Assembly: GCA_026008535.1 (NCBI GenBank) | Contig: BRKX01000018.1 | Span: forward strand, 23,444,088 to 23,508,087 | DNA from: Perilla frutescens | Taxonomy: Eukaryota; Streptophyta; Magnoliopsida; Lamiales; Lamiaceae | Direction: 5' to 3' | Length of the DNA stretch: 64,000 nt | Shown here: piece by piece, positions 25,540-37,241 of the stretch | Layout of the letters: each line of letters opens with the position of its first letter | Numbering within the stretch: the stretch's first letter is position 1 | Made by a program: the position numbers and the translations under genes | The notes under the pieces: model-generated | Database searches by the model: none | Told to the model about the DNA's origin: nothing | What the model saw: the letters and a program-made list of their open reading frames with translations, nothing else

Positions 25540-25748
25540 ATCCCATATGCATCTCATACAGATGAGATTTTCTATTCCAATTTGGTGTTTCATCTTGTAT
25601 TTCAATCATTGGATACGTGACGTATGTTTAAAAAATTAAATACAACTAAAATAAATAAATACACACGGCATACTTTCAATGGTTGAAATGCAAGATGAAA
25701 CACCAAACTCGAATAGAGGATCTCGTCCGCATCCTATGTGTCATAACT
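25540..25748. mobile_element. Foldback repeat, ~210 bp
   Basis: The left arm (25543-25615) contains TTTGGTGTTTCATCTTG and ATTTCAATCATTG. The right arm (25670-25745) contains the inverse CAATGGTTGAAAT and CAAGATGAAACACCAAA, and further out GATGAGATTTTCTATTC versus GAATAGAGGATCTCGTC. It is non-coding. Element family unknown. Confidence 0.6.
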
Positions 25749-25777
25749 AGTTTATTTTTCTTTCAATTTTTAAGGAT

Positions 25778-26182
25778 TAATTGTCAAATAAATCACTGTT
25801 TTTCCACCATTTTACAAATTAGACACCACATTTAAATTTAATCAATCATATCACGGTTTAATTTGAATTGGATTTAACCTTCTCAAACTTTCAGGTCAGT
25901 TAAGTATGACGTGTTCGGTTTATAAACCATGTTGGTAGCCACATCAGCACACGTGTAAGAAACGAAGTCATTTTTATTATTTTGCCCTATTTTTTTGTTG
26001 AGAAACTCATTTTTATATGATTTTTTTTTTTGTTTCTAAAAGAGAAAAGCTGAAAAAAACTTCGTTTGTTATACATATGACGTGGTTGTCAATGTGGCTT
26101 ATAGACCACACACATAATACTTAACATGCCAAAAAAATTTGGGATATTTTATCTCATTCAAATTTAAATGTGGTATTGCAAT
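25778..26182. mobile_element. Foldback (MITE-like) element, copy 2, right-truncated
   Basis: Same family as 8681-9172: shared TTGTCAAATAAATCAC, AGTTAAGTATGACGTGTT and GGTAGCCACATCAGCACA. The terminal part of the right arm is missing where the gypsy LTR begins at 26183. Confidence 0.7.
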
Positions 26183-27476
26183 TGACTTGTGTTTTGTACT
26201 CCTATATAAGCTAGTTCATGGCTAAGGCCAAACACACATTCTACACAAAAATAATTTCCTACATTCGCACCTTTACTTTTCTGCACTTTACTTTACTTTT
26301 CGAAACAATCTCGAGACTTATGCCCGCAGGCTGCTAGGTTTTATTTTCATGTACATTGGTATTGAAGGTAATATTAATTCTATAGTGGTATTGCAATTGA
26401 CTTGTATTTTGTAGTCCTATATAAGCTAGTTCATGACTAAGGCCAAACACACATTCTGCACAAAAATAATTTGCTACGTTCGCACCTTTACTTTTCTGCA
26501 CTTTACTTTTCAAAACAATCTCGAAACTTATGCCCACAGGCTGCTAGGTGTTACTTTTCAGGTACTTTTCTGCTAGGCCAAATCCAACGTTGGTGTTGGA
26601 TTATTTTTTATCTTTAATCTAAGTAAGTTTTTCATTTCAATATTATGTCATTTTTTATTTATTTTTATTGTTGCTCTAAGTCTAGCATGAGCGGCTAGAC
26701 TCGTTATTCCGGATTGAACAAAGATGAAAACATAACGAACATGTAAGAAACCGTGAAGCTTAAGGGCATAAAACTGTGTGAATTTGGTTCCGTCTTATAA
26801 TCATTTTCTTTGTTGCATTAAAATAGGCTAAGCTAGTTAATCGTGGATGACTACTCGTTAATTAGAATTGTGTTCACTATCTTTATAAATGTTCAATGAA
26901 TCATAATTGTGTGTTGATCATAAAGGGATGGGATCCATCATGGGTATTGTGGGCAAATTGAGAGATCAGTGTGTGCAGTAAATCTGGGTCTGTTTAAGGT
27001 ATAAAGTTGCCTAGTTGCTTACAATCAATTAAGAGATCATGATTGGGCAACGGGTTAAGGGCTAAGGGACGAGAGATCACCTCTAGTCTAAACTGAAATG
27101 ATAGATTGGGCAGGCAGAGAGAGATCCGGTGCCTTTAACCAGATAATTAATTTCACATAAGTAATCAATGTGCCCATGATCGGTTAAATGTTTATTAAGT
27201 TCAAATCGACGTTCCAATCCAGAATACTTCACTATTGATACTTTCTTTGTTTCTTTGTCTTGTCTTATTTTACTTACAGTCTTTACATACAAAGTACGAA
27301 GACCACAACAAAACTTAACCCTTTTTGGAATTGATGACATTGTAAGATAGAGTTCGCAACTCTTTGTGGGATCGACCATTACTCATGTTTGCTGGCTATG
27401 CCTGCAGTGGGCAAAAGAATAAATCTTTCATGAGATTTATTCTAATAGCGAAACGACCGTGCGTCAGAATTGGCGT
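26183..27476 (+). repeat. 5' LTR of the gypsy element, with internal duplication
   Basis: Starts TGACTTGTGTTTTGTACTCC and ends CCGTGCGTCA. About 215 bp at its start are duplicated in tandem: CCTATATAAGCTAGTTCATG occurs near 26200 and again near 26415. The duplicated unit includes the flanking GTGGTATTGCAAT just outside the LTR. A TATA box (CTATATAAGC) sits in each copy. Matches 37242-38282. Confidence 0.82.
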
Positions 27477-27480
27477 CGTT

Positions 27481-27498
27481 GCCGATGAGCTGATTCAA
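27481..27498 (+). other. Primer binding site, tRNA-Asp type
   Basis: TGGCGTCGTTGCCGATGA, four bases after the LTR end, is two or three changes from TGGCGCCGTTGCCGGGGA. That sequence is the Athila/Tat primer site complementary to the 3' end of plant tRNA-Asp. Confidence 0.82.
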
Positions 27499-27529
27499 AG
27501 TAAATATACTTTCTGAACTTGTTAGCCTG

Positions 27530-28205
27530 GCCGGTGGATACACAACCCCTCTATAGGAATCTATGTGTACGATCCAGTTAATGAAAAGACATTACGGAGG
27601 AGAAAAGCAGAAGCACATAGGGTATAACAAGCCAAACAACTTGCTTGTGAAAGAAACCCGGAGCAAGAAAAAAAACACGAAGCAATGAACGAACAAGAAA
27701 GAAGAGTCATTATGGCTGAAGAAGAAGGCCTGAAACGTTGAGATAGTTAGTCTTCCCGACTAACATGAACTTGCGTCCCATGGGCATTAGTCTCCTAACT
27801 ATCACCGAAAATTGGGAGTTGAAGGCAAGTTTCATCCGGATCTTGCCCAAATACCATTGGATGAATGAAGAAGACCCAAAAGACATATACAAGATTTTGA
27901 GATAATGTGTCAAACCCAACCAACGGATGTGTAAAAAGACCAATATGTGCAACTTGTCTCATTCATGTTCACTCTTCAAGACAGGGCACGAGACTGGTTA
28001 TACACATTGTCGATTGACAGTATAACCACTTGGGCACAACTACAATAGAAATTTCTAGAGAAATATTTTCCCGTATCCAGAGTTCAAAAAATGAGGCGAA
28101 GAATTGGAAGTCTGAAGATGGGCATAAATGAAAGTTTCTACAAGTATTTGTGTTGATTTCAAGATATGTTGACCAAATGCCCACAACCAAGGACGAACTC
28201 ATGTA
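27530..28205 (+). pseudogene. Gypsy (Athila/Tat type) gag remnant
   Basis: Broken gag on the plus strand. The clearest stretch is SLQDRARDWLYTLSIDSITT near 27974, followed by FLEKYFPVSRVQKMRRRI and, after stops, MLTKCPQP. This matches the conserved Athila-type gag pattern (LxxRAxDWLxSLP...W..L...FL.K.FP). Several in-frame stops are present. The upstream part encodes a charged, Glu/Arg-rich stretch. The 3' end is cut off by unrelated sequence near 28210. Confidence 0.75.
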
Positions 28206-28295
28206 GCCCTGAAATTTTGAATTTTTTTAGTATTAATATAGTAAAATATATGATTTTATCAAAAAATATATATTAATATAATTGATTAATGTTTC

Positions 28296-28500
28296 TTGCT
28301 GCAAGTTTGGCAAAGTGGAAAAAGTGTTTGGTGTTTTTGAAGAGGTCATGTGTTCAAGTCTTGATAATGAAGGGGCATGCATTTTTCATTTTTTTATTAC
28401 CCAGTAGTTTTTTTCACCTAGCTGTTTTAACTGGGCTTTCTCTTAAGTTGAGAATTATTTTCTTGACAAGAGCATTGGTATTTTTTCCTCTTTCTTAACT
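28296..28500 (+). mobile_element. Candidate tRNA-derived SINE
   Basis: A box-A-like TTTGGCAAAGTGG (28306-28318) and a box-B-like TGTTCAAGTC (28351-28360) are separated by 32 bp, the spacing of a Pol III internal promoter. The sequence around them (AGAGGTCATGTGTTCAAGTC, then a T-rich tail) resembles the tRNA-related heads of plant SINEs. It does not fold as a functional tRNA. The 3' boundary is a guess. Confidence 0.4.
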
Positions 28501-30344
28501 TTTTTTTTAGTTTAGAATTGTTTTAATTTAATTATTTTATTTGCACTATTAACAATAGTTTCTGCTTTTATTTATATATTTTTATCCAAAAATTTCAGAT
28601 TTTCTCATTAAAGTAACAGTTTTATCATTCAACTTAATTTTTTGGCCGAAATCTTTTCTATAGATCTTTAATTAATCCACTATTTTTATATATAATTCAC
28701 CTCTAATCTTGAACTCCTTGAATTCTTTAGACTCGTTCTTCGCGTTCTTTCTCTGCTGGCAACTTTTGGGTATGATGAATTATGTGTAATTTTCGCCCAA
28801 ATAGCTCTTTTATACTCAGTTAGAAAAAATGCCCAAAATTAGCTCAAAATCGGTCAAGCCCAGATGACCCGCGACCTCGCTCATGGCCCAGTCACTCGCA
28901 ACTCGGCTCGCAAGTCCACATGTCTTGACATGGCACATTATTCGCGGGCTCTCTGATATTCGCGACCGTGCTCGTGATTTTCCTTCTTTCGAACCCCTCT
29001 TCTAGTACTGAGCTCACAGAAGATGGCACGTTGCTCATCCATGACTGGACTTGCGAGTCCTTTTGTGCACTGTTTCCGTCTCTTTGTCGACTTGATTTCT
29101 TCAACTCACGACCTCGGAATATCATCAAATATCTCTTGGAAATATTTACAACATAAATGGAGATAAATCCTACAAAAATCACAACATATACCAAGCTCCA
29201 AGAACGGATGAAATCCGATTACACTGGGATTAAAACACAAGTAAACCAAATAAACTGCACAATAAATAGCATGAAAACTAGTGCAGAATCCCAGTTTATC
29301 ATTGAAATGTTTGATTTAAAATGTTTGAAGAGAATGTTAGCCGTTTTTTATGATGATGAGGGGAAATCCACATTCGGCTTACCGAAGCTGAAAACTTCAA
29401 GTAGCATTAGTTTACCTTTGAATGCAGGTTCTAACAAGAGGCCCCCGAGGACATAGCAATAAGAGCCAGCAGCCACCACCATCATATCCCGATTTGATCA
29501 ACTGGAGATCGCTCTGTTTGCATACTTCAAGCATGTCGGATTTGTCTATCCAACCCCCCTCCCTTGATGTTTGATCTGGTACTCTTTCCTTTAGATTAGG
29601 TTTTTGTTCTTTTTTTGTTTTTGTTTGTTTAGATGTCACCCATATTCTCACACGTTGCTTAAGGCAAAGTGTGTGGGTGTGGGTATTATAAGTCTTTGTA
29701 TTTTTGTTATTTTTATTATTTTTCTATTTTGAGTCAGTAGTTAGTTGACCCCCGTACTTACCCACTTTGCCAAAAGCAAGTGTGTGGGTAGGGGGGCCAT
29801 CTAACATTTTGTTAAGTTTGCAGTTCATAGGGTAACTTTTTCTCACCCACTTTGCCCAAGGCAAAGTGCGTGGGCAGTTACTCAGCCTTCTTTGTGATTT
29901 TTTTTAGTGTCAAGCATGTACAAATAGCTGAACTTGAAAGCATGGAGTCTAGGGGTCATGTGATCATAAGACAACATGTTTTACTATAATTTCATTTCAG
30001 CATGCCCATGTTACGGTTTATGATGAATGAACTAACTTGTGAGGAATTGAGCCTATTTTCACGATGCATGTGATAATTTTTTCTTGTATGATTTCTGTTT
30101 CTTTAAATTTAGGAGAACTAGAACTTGTTTATGTTCTATTCCGAGGTCATAGTGAAATTTTGGGTACGCTATAAAATGCTTAGGCTTTTTTTTTTTTTTT
30201 TTTCTGAGCCCACAAAGCCAAATAAAACTACCTTCATATTATCCTTATAGCCATTTTTGAGCCAAATGTATAAAGCCCTGGTTATGTTCTTTTCTGAAAA
30301 CTCACAAAAAGACCATGTACACAAGGGTAGGATAAATCTGGTGT
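28501..30344. other. Non-coding interior of the gypsy element, with unassigned repeats
   Basis: A GC-richer segment at 28780-29130 looks like a fragment of another LTR element but lacks a second copy to prove it. Around 29440-29560 one frame reads a short conserved-looking stretch (FDQLEIALFAYFKHVGF), possibly the tail of the gypsy polyprotein. Three related hairpin motifs follow at 29640-29880. Confidence 0.4.
29640..29880. repeat. Three related hairpin motifs
   Basis: CCCACTTTGCCCAAGGCAAA followed by GTGCGTGGG (29848-29876) is a near-perfect stem. Similar palindromes lie at 29652-29684 (ACACGTTGCTTAAGGCAAAG, then TGTGT) and 29760-29791 (ACCCACTTTGCCAAAAGCAA, then GTGTGTGGGT). They share the core CCCACxTTGCC...GGCAAxGTGTGGG. 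Confidence 0.7.
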
Positions 30345-30352
30345 GTTACAAG
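30345..30352. repeat. hAT target site duplication (left), GTTACAAG
   Basis: Exact 8 bp match to 35998-36005. Confidence 0.92.
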
Positions 30353-31064
30353 TAGAGCTGTCAAAACGTCAAGTTGGGCCAACCCGACCTGAGCCCATCA
30401 GGCCACCGACCAAAAATCAGGTCAGGCCGGTCGGCCTGAAATTTCTCGGGCTGCAAATTTCCAGGCCCAGCCCAGCACAACCCATGGACCGCTTGTCGGG
30501 CCGAAAAAGGCCCGATTTAATTTTTTATTTTTTTAATAAACTTTTTTAAACAATTAAATGAAGCAAAAAAGTTAAGAAATTATGCAAAAATAATTAAAAA
30601 AAATATTATTTTGTAATTTGTACATATACAGTTGTAGTTTGGAAAAATAATTATATAAAAAAACTAGCTACTTTAAATTACCAATTTAAATCGGCCTTAA
30701 ATTACAGCGCATGTATGATAAATTTTAAATCGAGAGCATTAATTAAATTTAATTGAAATGCATATATGCAACCATCTATAGCTTCATAGATCTATCATCT
30801 ATCATATTCATATCTATATATCGAATTATATATATGGAGCAATGAACATGCATTAAAACAATTTCCTTAAAAGTTGAAACCATACACATTAAAATAATTA
30901 ACGATACACATAATTACATAAAAAATAGGAAAATGGAAAGCTATTAATTCACTATTCAATTTTGAGTTTTAACCTTTTGTATTGTTTTTCTTTTTTCAAT
31001 TCTCTGTATTCAATTATTTATTGTTTTGTTTTGTTTTTCTTTTTCAATTCTATTTCTTTTTTTA

Positions 31065-34000
31065 AAAAACACCCCTAAAAGAGATGGGGCATTCGGCACC
31101 ATGCCCAGCCTGTATATATATAGCAAATCATCTCGTACAAAGTCATAGTTGGAATGTGTCCCAAAAGTGAACACACTCCTAACAAAGTACTAGAACAAGT
31201 CGCGAAAAGACCAAGCAGTGAGGATACAACCACAAGCCGACTGCTATCCCCAAAACAAAAATAAGAAGAACTGAAACATGGAGCACAGCCACAATCCGAC
31301 TGCAACTCGAAACCAGCACAAAAAAATCAAAGATAAACCAAGCACAATGGGACCATCATCATCTAACTATACCGAAATTGAAAGTTGGGATAACCCAACT
31401 GATCCATTCGAACCATGGAAAGAAGATGACGTGGGGCAAAATCATGGTAAAAAAAAGGTAAGGGTAGGGGTCTGGGCCCCCCTCCCAGCGAGAAAATCAG
31501 CAGCCCGGTTTTCCTCACGAAGAATGTGAGTGAGTCGAACATGTCGTCCACGGCACAATAATCGAATCGACGTCAACATATGTCGAGTCAGAGCCGAACC
31601 AAGGCAGCCTGACTGCAACACCGACACCACTGAAGCAGCATCCATCTCAATCCAAATGTGATCTGAATACTGAATAGCAAGTCTGAGCCCGTGAAGAAGT
31701 GCCTGGAACTCCGCATCAAAGCTCGATGCAGCCTGAAGGGGCGCATAGAATCCAGCCAAAAAAGCTCCCGTAAAATCTCGAACTAAGCCTCCACCACCCG
31801 CCACCATCTGAAGGTTCACCGAAAATGATCCGTCCATGTTAAGCTTGACCCAGGGTGCCTCAGGAGGCCGCCAGGAAACCATGCGAGACTGAAGAGATCT
31901 CGGAACAGGGTCGGCGACTGGCATGAAAGGCACCTGATGGTAGCAGCCTAACCAGTGCAAAGGAAGGAGCTTCCCAACAGAAACCAAGAGACGAAGATGA
32001 TGTTGTACCTGCCAAACAATGTAAGAGACAAGAAAAGGAACACCACGGTGCTTGCGGCTGTTCCTCTCTGTCCAAATAAACCAAAAGGCAATACAGGGAA
32101 TAAGGAAGCTGATGTGCTTCGGAGAAGACCGTGAGAACAGCCCCCTCCAAAACCTAAAAGCCTGTGCAACAGTGTGTGCGTGTGGTACTGAAATATGAAA
32201 CCAATTCGCAACATATGCCCACATAGATTTCACAGACTCAGACCAAAGGAACATATGCTCAATGGACTCAACCTGCGGATTAACACAACATTGACAATGA
32301 GAGGCTAAATGAATGCGACGGGACTATAATCTGACATCAACAGGGATATGACCATGCATGAGACTCCAGAGAAAAGCAGAGATAGTAGGAGTGAGACCAT
32401 CATGCCAAAAAGACCCAAATATAGCCCGTTCAGGCCGCCGGTGCCGAACATGATCCCAGATGGAGGTCAAAGAGAACTCACCTGTGGAAGTTAAATTCCA
32501 CCGCATGCTATCCCTCTCCCCCCACAGCACAGGAGTCTGGCTCAGTGAATCAATCAGATCATCGGGCAGAGCATAATGAGCAGATAAAGCATGCAGACGC
32601 TCAACAGACCAAGACTCATCAGATAAATACCAGTCAACATGACAATGATAAAAAACAGTAGCCGGACAGTAAACAGATAAAGACAGATCATCAAACCACA
32701 CATCATCCCAGAAACTTATTTGGCCAGCCCCCAAAGACCACCTGATATGCTCTTGAGCCTGTGCACCAACTCTGACAAGCCTCTTCCAAACACGACTGTC
32801 ATACACACTCAAAGGCACCCTCTCCGGATACAGCGGACCACAATACTTCTGCCACATATATCTAGCCCACAGCGAATTCTGAGCCCTAAACCTGTACCAG
32901 AGCTTCTAGCTGAATGCCGTGACCAGATCAGAAAACTGCCGAATGCCCAAACCACCCTCAGCAATCGATAAGCAAATTGTCTCCCAGCAGATCCAGTGCA
33001 ACTTTCGCTGCTCCCCAACAGAACCCCAGAAGAATCGGGTAATCATCTGCTCAAGCTGATGTAACACCCTCTGAGGAGGCTCCATGACCTGAAAGATATG
33101 GAGCGGGATAGTAGCCAAAGTGCTCTTGATCAGAGCTAACCTGCCACCAAAGGACAGATGCCGGTGAGACCAGCTATGGATCCGGTCACTCAGACACTTC
33201 CGAAGAGGCAAGAAGAGGGAGCACTACAAAAAACCTCTGTAAATCGGGACACCCAAATAGGTGAAAGGGAACGACACGCGCTGATAACCACAAACGGACT
33301 GGATCTGCTGCTGCCAGGACAGAACAAACTTCTCCATGATGTAGAAGTTGCTCTTGCTCCGATTCACAAGCTGACCCGAGACCACCGAATAATGCTCCAA
33401 ATACTCCATCAACTTAGCTAAACAGACCGGCGCAACCCTCGTGAAAATAATGATATCATCAGCATATGAGAGATGGGACACAGGAAAACCCCACTTCGCC
33501 GTCTTGAAGACCATAGCCAGGTCCCCACAAATCAATCTATCCAAAATCCTCGACAGATAGTCAGCAGCAAGCACAAATAAGGAGGGTGAAAGAGGATCAC
33601 CATGTCTTAAACCACTAGAAGACGGAAAGAAACCAGCCGGCGCTTCATTCACAAGAACCGAAAACCAACAATCCCTAATGCACTTGCTAATCATGTCAAC
33701 CCACTGAGCTGGAAAACCCATGCGCCGAAGAACACCCAGCAGAAACGACCACTGCACCCTATCATAAGCTTTCGCCATGTTAAGCTTCAGAGCAACATTG
33801 GGAACCTCACGGCTGATGTGGAGGTCACCAATCATCTCTTGAGCAAGCAAGACATTATCACTGAGCAACTGACCTTTCACAAAACCACTCTGATTCGGAG
33901 CAAGCACAGCGGGTAAGAAAGGAGCCAACCAAGTTGTCAGAATCTTTGTGATAATCTTGTTGGTCACATTGCACAAAGATATAGGGTGATAATCAGTCCA

Positions 34001-35725
34001 AGAAACCGGCCTCTCCTTCTTGGACAGAAGGATAATGGTTATGGCAGTGAAGCTGCGCGGCATGTGGGAACCTGAGAAGAAGTCCTCCACCGCCCCCTCA
34101 ACATCACCATCCATAAAACCATCCAGGCCCGAGACGTTGTCCCCACTGATCTCAAACTCAGCAACATGAACCTCCGCCGTATCCGGTGCATCACACAAGC
34201 CTCCAGTATCCATCTTAGGTGGGATCCCCTAAAGACAGCTAAAATCTGGCTCCGCTAACTTAGGAATGTCAGACATGAGAAGCCTCTGAAAGAACCCTGT
34301 ATCCGAAGCCCGAATCCCTTCATCATCATCAATCACACGCCCTCCATCCTCAATCGTATGAATCCGAGACTTGCAGCGCTTCTGCTTCACCCATCCTTAA
34401 AAGAATATGGAATTCCGCTCCCTCTCGGCCACCCATCTGTCTGCCGCCTTCTGCCTCCAAAAATCTTCCTCTATCTTCGTCCTCAGCACATACTGAGCCA
34501 CACAATGGTTGAGCTCAGCACGGGCCTCAGGAGAGGGAGAAAAATCATAGGTAGCTTGAGCCGCAGCAACCACCTCATCCGCCTGTCTCACTATATCAAA
34601 CACATCACCAAACACTTCCCAGTTCCATTGCCTCAGCCGCTGCTTTACCCGTTTCAACTTGCACTGCAGGTTCATCATGCCACCAAAACCAGAAGGAACT
34701 GTCACTCCTCCAAATGGTCTCACGGAAAGAATGATGCGGAACCCACATGTTCTGGAACCGAAAAGAAGACCTAGAGACCTCAGCAAGAAACTGATATCTG
34801 ATCAGAAGAGGGGAATGATCAGACATGTGTCTCGCCAAGTGTGTCACTCGAGTCGGCAAAAATGGAAGTCCAGAACTCTCCTAACAATACTCTGTCAAGT
34901 CTCTTTCTCAAACCAGTAGAAGTCCGCTCCCACGTGAACCAAGCTCCATCGAAATCCGGATCAACCAGCTAACAATCAGAGATAGCATCCCCGAAGTCCA
35001 TCATCTCACGGTGACGATCAGAAATTCCATTCTCTACCTCCTCATCTGTTCGAAAAATATTGAAGTCACCTCTAACAAGCCAGGGCCATCCCTCAGTCAA
35101 TAGAGTCATGTCTCTCATTTGCTCCTAAAGCTCAAACCGCGTCTCTCTCGTATGCCGACCATAGACCAAAGACAGAAACACAGGCCGACTCAAAAGAGGA
35201 GAATCAACACCGACATGAAGAAGCTGCTCATAATCAAACTCCACTAACACAGAAAATCCCGAAGCACAAAAAACCCAAATATGATTAGAACAATTCCGAG
35301 CCACCAAAGTCATCCCAAAATGCCGACCATAAAAATCAGGATCAAAGACCACCTTAGGCTCAATCACAACCACAATAAAAAGCCGATGAAAATGAATAAT
35401 ATTATGAAGGTACCCGCACTTAGCCTTTGAACCAAGACCTCGTGCATTCCACACCAACATCTAAACAGATATAGGAAAACAAATCAAATATCCACAGGAG
35501 GAGAAGATACCCCCTTACCTTGCCCATGCTCGGCCGAAGACGTCTGCATAGGAATATGAACATCAACCCCAAGCGGCTCATTTATCTAAGCAAAAGCATG
35601 AGCATCAAGAACACGAGCACCCACACCACTGTCCTCTTTCCTCGACGGTGGAGGCTCCCGCAAAGTAGAAGACGGAACAGTCGACTCACAGTGCGGCGGA
35701 GGCCCGATGGCCCAATCATCAGTTT
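31065..35725 (-). mobile_element. L1-type LINE, 5'-truncated, nested in hAT
   Basis: ORF2 runs on the minus strand, with a 3' untranslated region and an A-rich tail at about 31052-31070. The 5' end lies near 35695-35725, where a short piece upstream of ORF2 may be the end of ORF1. Flanking duplications could not be identified, so both ends are approximate. Confidence 0.82.
31442..35460 (-). pseudogene. LINE ORF2: endonuclease, RT, zinc-binding, RNase H
   Basis: Starts with endonuclease motifs (MLVWNARGLGSKAKCG, at 35460 downward; HMSDHSPLLI near 34820). RT follows at about 34210-33230 (PISLCNVTNKIITKIL; NQSGFVKGQLLSDNVLLAQE; NMAKAYDRVQWSFL; SGLRHGDPLSP; catalytic SYADDIIIF), then the zf-RVT region near 32400 (FGSFWHDGLTP...AFLWSLMHG). 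A C-terminal RNase H domain of plant L1 type ends at 31442 (LNMDGSFS; DAEFQALLHGL; REENRAADFLAGRG). From about 34690 to 31442 a single reading frame is kept over 3.2 kb, interrupted only by about five stop codons. One frame change lies between 35125 and 34690. RT catalytic residues are intact. Confidence 0.93.
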
Positions 35726-35997
35726 TTAAGTTATTGGCATATTAAATCATAAATGTAATTGTAATTTGTAAATTAGTAAAATTGTCTGTAAATCCAATTC
35801 ATATTACAAGAAAAAAATTAAATTAAAAAAAAATCGGGCCACTTGATTTGGCCTAAAATTTATGGCTTTTTTGGCCCGAAACCTGATGGCCCAGTGGATC
35901 GGGCCAGATAGGCCCGATATTTTTTAGGCCTCTAATTTTCGAGCCCAACCCAGCCCATTAGTTGGGTAGGTGGGCCGGCCTAAATTTGACAGCTCTA

Positions 35998-36005
35998 GTT
36001 ACAAG
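35998..36005. repeat. hAT target site duplication (right), GTTACAAG
   Basis: Exact copy of 30345-30352. Confidence 0.92.
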
Positions 36006-37241
36006 GCATAAAATGTTGAAAGAAAAAAAGAGAAAGGGTCGAAAAAAATGATAAGTATAGAAACCCCAAATAAATAAAGTAAAGAATGCCTACAAAAAGA
36101 AAAAATTTGGGACATCTGTTTTAGTACAATGGGCACGGTGGCAAAGGCCAGTAAGAGTCAAAAATAAATCTCCTAAAGGGAAAATTTGACTAACTATGAA
36201 CCCAGTTCCAAATATTTCCTACCTTGAATCCGTAGCCCCATTACAACCCTCTAAGTCCTTAGCATAAGTATACCATTTATTCTAAAAAGTGGTGGATGAA
36301 CAAGACCAGTTGCAAGCCTATAGTGATACTCAATTCAATTATGCTTTCCTTGAGCATAAACACTGAGCCAAAACACTTGAGTGATAAAAACATGATGAAA
36401 ATCATCACTTAGTCATTTTGATTCGCAGTGAGCATAATTATATGTTTTACTTGTTTATATGTTGTTGGTTATTATCAGTAACCTGTATTTCTATACCCAC
36501 AAGGGATTTTGTTTATGCATGCTTTGTTGTCGTGTATTTGAAGTCTGTCTTTTCCTCCTTTCTTTTCTTTCTATTTTTCTTTTGGGCACGTTGTACTCCT
36601 ATGCTTTAGGACAAGCATGTCTAAAGTGGGTGGGTATGACAAGTCCAAAATCTCTCGTATTTTTATGTCTTTTTTTTTCATTCTTGTGTCCTTTGTTTTT
36701 TCTCTTTTTGAGTCAGAAAGAGTCAGTTTGGGCACAAGAGAGATAGGAGGAAGCAGAATCACACCTGGAGGACATTTGGATGACAATGATACCAAGATGG
36801 CCAAGAGGGACAGGAGGAAGCAGAATCATACCTGCAACGACTTCTCAAAGGAAATCTCTTTTTCGAGCCTGGCAGAAATGCCCAACATTCAAGTAATGCT
36901 GAAGGGTAAGTTCATGATCATGCCCACACTAAACCCTGGGTGATTATAAAAGAATGAGAAGAGAGCGGGCACAAGATCAACATTACCAACTGAAGTAGGA
37001 GCAGTGCACCCGAGTCGCCGAGGGCAGGAGGAGCTATATAAGGCAAGTCTGACCGCATTTCCGGAATCCAGAAAGCAGATCGGCTATCTAAGAAAGATTG
37101 GATCTCAACGATCTAGGGCACGGCGAGTATAGATTCTGAAAATAAGATCTTCTAAATAGGGGAATAATCTGTCATATATGGAAAGTTGTGGGCACGATGA
37201 TTTGCAGATCGGGCTGAAGATCTCCGACTTGTGGAGGAAGT
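36006..37241. other. 3' non-coding part of the gypsy element
   Basis: No domain is recognised. A 22 bp segment based on AGGAGGAAGCAGAATCAYAC occurs twice (about 36746 and 36809). The stretch AAGTGGGTGGGT near 36626 and the purine run GTGGAGGAAG at 37231-37240 are polypurine-like; the latter sits directly before the 3' LTR. Confidence 0.5.

Larger units (their letters stand above)
30353..35997. mobile_element. hAT-superfamily element containing a LINE
   Basis: Perfect 13 bp inverted ends TAGAGCTGTCAAA (30353-30365) and TTTGACAGCTCTA (35985-35997) are flanked by a perfect 8 bp duplication, the signature of hAT. Subterminal regions are rich in GGCCCG/CGGGCC motifs on both sides. No hAT transposase remains, so it is non-autonomous; about 4.7 kb of its 5.6 kb is the LINE. 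Removing it leaves a continuous gypsy sequence at the insertion site. Confidence 0.92.

Noticed and set aside
28296..28370. A tRNA gene
   Set aside because: Only box-A and box-B similarity is present. An acceptor stem and anticodon arm cannot be formed, so a SINE head is more likely.
36617..36943. A 108-codon open frame as a gene
   Set aside because: It sits in the non-coding 3' part of the gypsy element, includes a repeated 22 bp block and has no domain.
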